Positions 60,220-64,000 of a stretch of 64,000 nucleotides of DNA are shown one piece after another (the first letter of the stretch is position 1; every line of letters begins with the position of its first letter). The translations under genes were made by a program, and so were the position numbers. The stretch lies in NCBI GenBank assembly GCA_023512835.1, contig CM042086.1, forward strand, positions 14,954,309-15,018,308. Reading direction: 5' to 3'. Source of the stretch: Taxillus chinensis (taxonomy: Eukaryota; Streptophyta; Magnoliopsida; Santalales; Loranthaceae). The notes beneath the pieces are model-generated. The model was not told the origin of the DNA and did not search any database. It saw only the letters and a program-made list of their open reading frames with translations.

Positions 60220-61387
60220 ACGCTTTTATTCTTCTTCTTCAGACATTAAATAGTTTTCTTCTTCTTAAACATTGCCTTCAAAAGGTTATCTTATTATTGA
60301 GTCCACTTTTCACACTGACCCATTAATTGAGAATAAGAAGAAGACGAGGATGATGATGATGAGTAGAATAAGGTGAGAAGAAACAAGAAGAGTCTGTAAA
60401 TATATATAATTCTGTATGGGTTTAATGGCTATAAGCAAAAACCAAGAAATAGCACGAAACAGAGTGAGTTGGAGGAGTTTAACATCTCTAAGCTTTTGAA
60501 TTAGTTAATTATAACAAGAATCAAAACCATAATAAAGAGGAAGAGTTCTACGTGGTATTGTTTGAGTTTTCAAAATGCTTTATTTTAGTTTTCAAACATC
60601 AGTTAGTTAGTTATAGTTTAACATTTTTCCCTTCACTTTTTCCAAAATCTTAAATTCCAAATTTTCTAACCTTCTTAAATCAAATATGTTTTCTTTCACC
60701 TCCTCCTACAGCTGTCGGGGTTGTGGTTTGTGCCTTTAGAAATTTTGGTTCAATGCAAAGCCTTTTTATTCCCTATAACATTGGCATTTAAATGGGTTTC
60801 TTCTTCTTCTTCAGCCTTTTCTCCTTTTTCAGCCTTCAAACATTTTTTATTTTCTTTTTCAGCCTTCAAACGCTTTTCTTCCTCTTCAACATTGGTCTTC
60901 AAAAGATTTTCTTGTTATTGAATACACTCTTCATGCTAACCCATTAATTGAGAATAAGAAAAAAAGAAGAAGATAAGGATAAGGATGAGGATGAGTAGAA
61001 TTGGGTGAGAAAAAAGAAGGATTTGTAGATATATATATTTTTCTGTATGGATTAATTGCTATAAGTAAGAAGCAAGAAATAACACGAAGCAGAGTGTGGA
61101 GGAAAACTTTAACGGCTCTATGTTTTTAAATTAGTTAGTTATAACAAGAATCAAAACCAGAGTGAAGAGGAGTTCTACGTGGCATTGTTTGAGTTTTCAA
61201 AATGTTTTATTTTAATTTTCAAACATCAGTTAATTAGTTACAGTTTAATGTTCTTCCTTTCCCTTCTTTCGAAATCTCAAATTCTCTAACCTCTTTAAAT
61301 CAAATATTTTTTTTTCTTTTAAAATTAGTTTTTAACATATTATTTTTAATATTTATTTATACATATCAAGCAATCGAATGTGCGCGT

Positions 61388-63712
61388 GTCGAGTGTCATC
61401 ACCCGTTTTTGACCGGGCTCATACTTGACTTTGTGAAATAACTTTAACGATGGTTCATTCAATTGATCCTAGAGTCATTCCTGCACAAGGCTTGCACAAA
61501 CCATGAAAGAGAAGAAAACACAGAGTCCCCACCAAATAATTTAGAGGTGTGATTGAGCACCTAGAAAAAAGATAAGTGTATGGTTCTAGAGAATTAAATT
61601 CGAGAGTCAGCTACATGTGGGGAAGGAAGAAAAAATTCTTGCACCCCTACAATGCCTACAATTGGTAACTAGTCTTGATCTATAGATGTTTGCTTATATT
61701 ATTAAAAAGAAATTATTTTTTATGTTTTTAATTTTCAGAAAAAGAGTATTTCTAGGATCAAGGCCTTAAAATAACAAAAAATCATTTTTAAAAGCAATAA
61801 AATGAGACATTCTAATTTTAGAAAAAGAATGTGGGATCTAGGCCCCCATGACAGTATTGCATTTTTAGGAAAACAAAAGTAACTTTCTTTTTATAAAAAA
61901 AATAAAAAAACAATTTGAATTCAAATATGGAAATACTGCCACAATTGATATTAGCTCAAACAAACTAGAATGTGAGCATCTAAGGCTCAACCCTCATGAT
62001 CGCTCGGGCCTTGTTTTTAATTTTTCAAGAAAATGTGATCTTTGTTCATCCTTTTTTATTTTTGAGGGAAAATAGAATGAGAATTTAGAGGTAACTGTCT
62101 TACTTCAAAACATTTAAGAAAAGAAGCTCTAACAGGTTAAATATGAATAAATCAAAGGAAAGAACATAGGTAAATTTTTATGGCCGAGCTTGGAGATCCT
62201 CCTTCAAAAAGTCTCCCTGAAGACACAAAGGGTTAGGAAGAAAAATGCAGCTTCCCTTTCCTACCTTGAATCTGTGTTCATGCTTCCAAACTAATTGCTC
62301 CTTGGTCTGGAAGAGCTTCCTTTGATAATTGATGTTTGATGTCCCCACTGGATGGCCTCCTCGTTGATGCCTCCAGCCGCTGAAAGAGGACAATCAATTC
62401 TGGGTGTATCTCTCTTTTTTCTCTTTTAAGAAGCCGTGCAGCAAGCCGTCTGCTTGATAACCGATATCTCTCCTTTTTTAATTCTCAGAATGCTCTCTCT
62501 GCCTGATAACTGATACGTGATAATTGATCATTGATCCCCTCCCCCTGGAGGTTTATGGGTAGTCTATTTATAGACATTTTAGAGGAGGTATTCGTTGGTC
62601 AGGTATTAATTGCACTGTATATTTCTAATAAGTCAAATGGATGTCTCGAGACCTCATTATCACTCTTTGTTCCTGCGTCTGAAAATAAATTCCCAAATAA
62701 ATAAATTTACTTAGAATTATTTAAATCTTCCATTGCATCTGGACGCATTAGTGGGCAAGGGCTGAATATTTCTCCGGATGCATTAGTTCCATTGAGAATT
62801 AATGGTTGTACAGTTCCCATGGTCAACTGTAATGTCCTGAGGAGTCCATGCTTAATGCATGGTCGACCGCCAATTCTCATATTACCAAGTTTTGAGGCAT
62901 TAATGAGAGTCAAACAGGCGAACCTAGGTTTTCGTTGTTAATTTTGAGCCTTTAGAGAGCTAATCCGAATGATTGAAAGGCTTTATTCGGATAACTGGAG
63001 GTTATTCCGGATAATCGAAAGCTTAATCCAGATGATTGAAGGTTTAATCCGGATGATTCTGGATGATCGAAGGTTTAATCCAGGTGATTAGAGCTTATTT
63101 CGGATGATCAAAGACTTAATCCAGGTGATTGGAGGCTATTCTGGATCATTGCTCCCTTATACCGAGACATGGATGCTTACTCCGGATCATCGCTCCATTA
63201 TACCGGGCTATGGAAGCTTATTCCGAAGCTTCAATCCTTAAGCCGGGACTTCATTGCTTATATCGGGACATCGCTCCCTTATTCCGAGACTTCAGTCCTT
63301 AGATCGAGACATGGAAGCTTATACCGGGACATCACTCCCTTATTCTGAGACTTTAGTCCTTAGGCCGAGACTTCAATACCGAATTTGGTCCTTAATTCTC
63401 CAAATTTGATCACAATGATCCGAATTTGACCATGATGATCTAGATGTATTATGGTCGCGTCTTGGGCAGTTTGACTAAGGGTATTGACCGTCTTTTTGTA
63501 AATTGGACTTTTTATGATTAAAGCTATTTTGGCCATAACTTCCTCATTTTAATTTGGAATTAGGCACAGTTAAGTGCTTTAGTCTTTGAATTTCATCCTT
63601 TATCTTCTGATGCCAGCCTTATGGCATTTCGAGGTCTTTGCAGAATTAGCCCTCATTCTTGGGCTTCCGTGCTAAATTTGGTCATGATCTAGCCGGTCCA
63701 AATGGGGTCCAA
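61388..63712. mobile_element. LTR-like segment (possible solo LTR) inside the array
   Basis: Array sequence stops at about 61,387 and resumes at 63,713. The 2.3 kb between begins tgtcgagtgtcatcacccg and ends ggggtccaaca, a TG...CA pair. It contains a TATA-like ctatttatagac near 62,568 and has no protein domain, as expected for an LTR. No matching 5 bp target duplication is visible and the flanking array pieces are not contiguous parts of a monomer, so insertion plus deletion is likely. Short minus frames at 62,178-62,393 and 62,707-62,913 are not recognised. Confidence 0.45.
62945..63380. repeat. degenerate minisatellite of ~25-30 bp
   Basis: Successive variants of aatccggatgattgaaggtt pass gradually into ttataccgggacatcgctcc and tccttaggccgagacttca. 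About 15 units lie inside the LTR-like segment. Confidence 0.6.
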
Positions 63713-64000
63713 CAAGAAGAACAAGAGTTTGTAGATATATATGATTATGTATAATTGTGTATATGTAAGAGAAGAAAAGCAGTTTGTGTATGGGTTTAAG
63801 AGTTATGAGCAAGAAGCAAGAAATAACATGAAACAAGAAAGCCGAGTGAGTAGGAGTTTAGCAACTCCAATTTTTTAAATTAGATAGTTACAGTAAGAAT
63901 TATAACCAAAGTGAAGAGGAATTCTACGTGACATTGTTTGAGTTTTTTAAAATATTTATTTTAATTTTCAAATATCAGTTAGTTAGTTACGATTTAACGT
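63713..64000 (-). repeat. array monomer continuing past window end
   Basis: Begins in the leader region (aagaagaacaagagtttgtag, TATA-like tatatatg) and proceeds through the promoter side to the AATAAA side of the next unit, cut by the window end. Confidence 0.7.

Larger units (their letters stand above)
47417..61387 (-). repeat. tandem array A3 of gene-like monomers, expanded
   Basis: About 24 monomers (anchors from about 47,750 to 60,947). The first 5.9 kb matches arrays A1 and A2; from 53,350 it extends further. The distal monomers (58,100-61,300) are more divergent from each other. The mini-gene layout persists: ATG context, Glu-rich tract and AATAAA. However, monomers near 58,490, 59,090, 59,690 and 60,310 have stop codons within the first ten codons. 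Confidence 0.85.

Noticed and set aside
1..61387. CHG variation explained by deamination of methylated cytosine
   Set aside because: Deamination would give CAG to TAG or CTG to CTA. The observed changes are mostly A/T to G/C inside the triplet and small indels.

Overview
This window looks like repeat-dominated nuclear DNA of a flowering plant, probably a eudicot. The evidence is F-box/DUF295 genes (a plant-specific family), a TRAPPC1/BET5 fragment closest in wording to plant homologues, TAA-flanked MITEs, LINE and LTR remnants, AT-rich intergenic DNA and long (GA)n, (AT)n and (GAT)n microsatellites. No intact, confidently functional protein gene is visible. Almost every recognisable coding stretch is truncated or frameshifted, though part of that damage may be basecalling error (see below).

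Layout: 1-255 is an exon-like block, and 256-6,169 is a tandem array of roughly 560-600 bp monomers (array A1). An F-box/DUF295 pseudogene (FB1) on the minus strand fills 6,170-7,682. It abuts a 5'-truncated TRAPPC1/BET5 remnant on the plus strand (7,690-8,321). From 7,683 to 15,079 lies the only long single-copy stretch, with MITEs, a second exon-like block and a small GC-rich island. From 15,080 a unit of about 19.13 kb is present twice in direct tandem (15,080-34,205 and 34,206 to about 53,350). Each unit holds an F-box pseudogene (FB2, FB3), its GA-rich upstream block, a GC-rich retroposon-like segment, a 2 kb T-rich to A-rich strand-switch block, a 23-bp-arm hairpin, a short monomer array (B), an F-box 5' fragment, a LINE RT finger remnant, an unrecognised minus-strand terminal exon, the exon-like block, and array A. 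Array A of the second unit runs on to about 61,387, including a 2.33 kb higher-order repeat. It is then broken by a 2.3 kb LTR-like segment with an internal minisatellite, and array sequence resumes at 63,713.

Two observations stand out. First, the tandem monomer is organised like a tiny gene on the minus strand: TATA motif, pyrimidine-rich leader, ATG, a Glu/Lys-rich reading frame beginning M-G-Q-C-E-E-W-T-Q-E-Q, a conserved stop, and AATAAA about 25 nt later. Some 50 partly decayed copies are present. Second, when the near-identical copies are compared, differences fall overwhelmingly on CAG and CTG triplets (CAG as CGG, CGAG, CG or GA; CTG as CCG, CG or TCG). CWG is the plant CHG methylation context, and the changes are not C-to-T transitions. 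The simplest reading is systematic long-read basecalling error at methylated CHG sites. If so, many frameshifts here are technical and the 19 kb duplication is very young, or even an assembly duplication.
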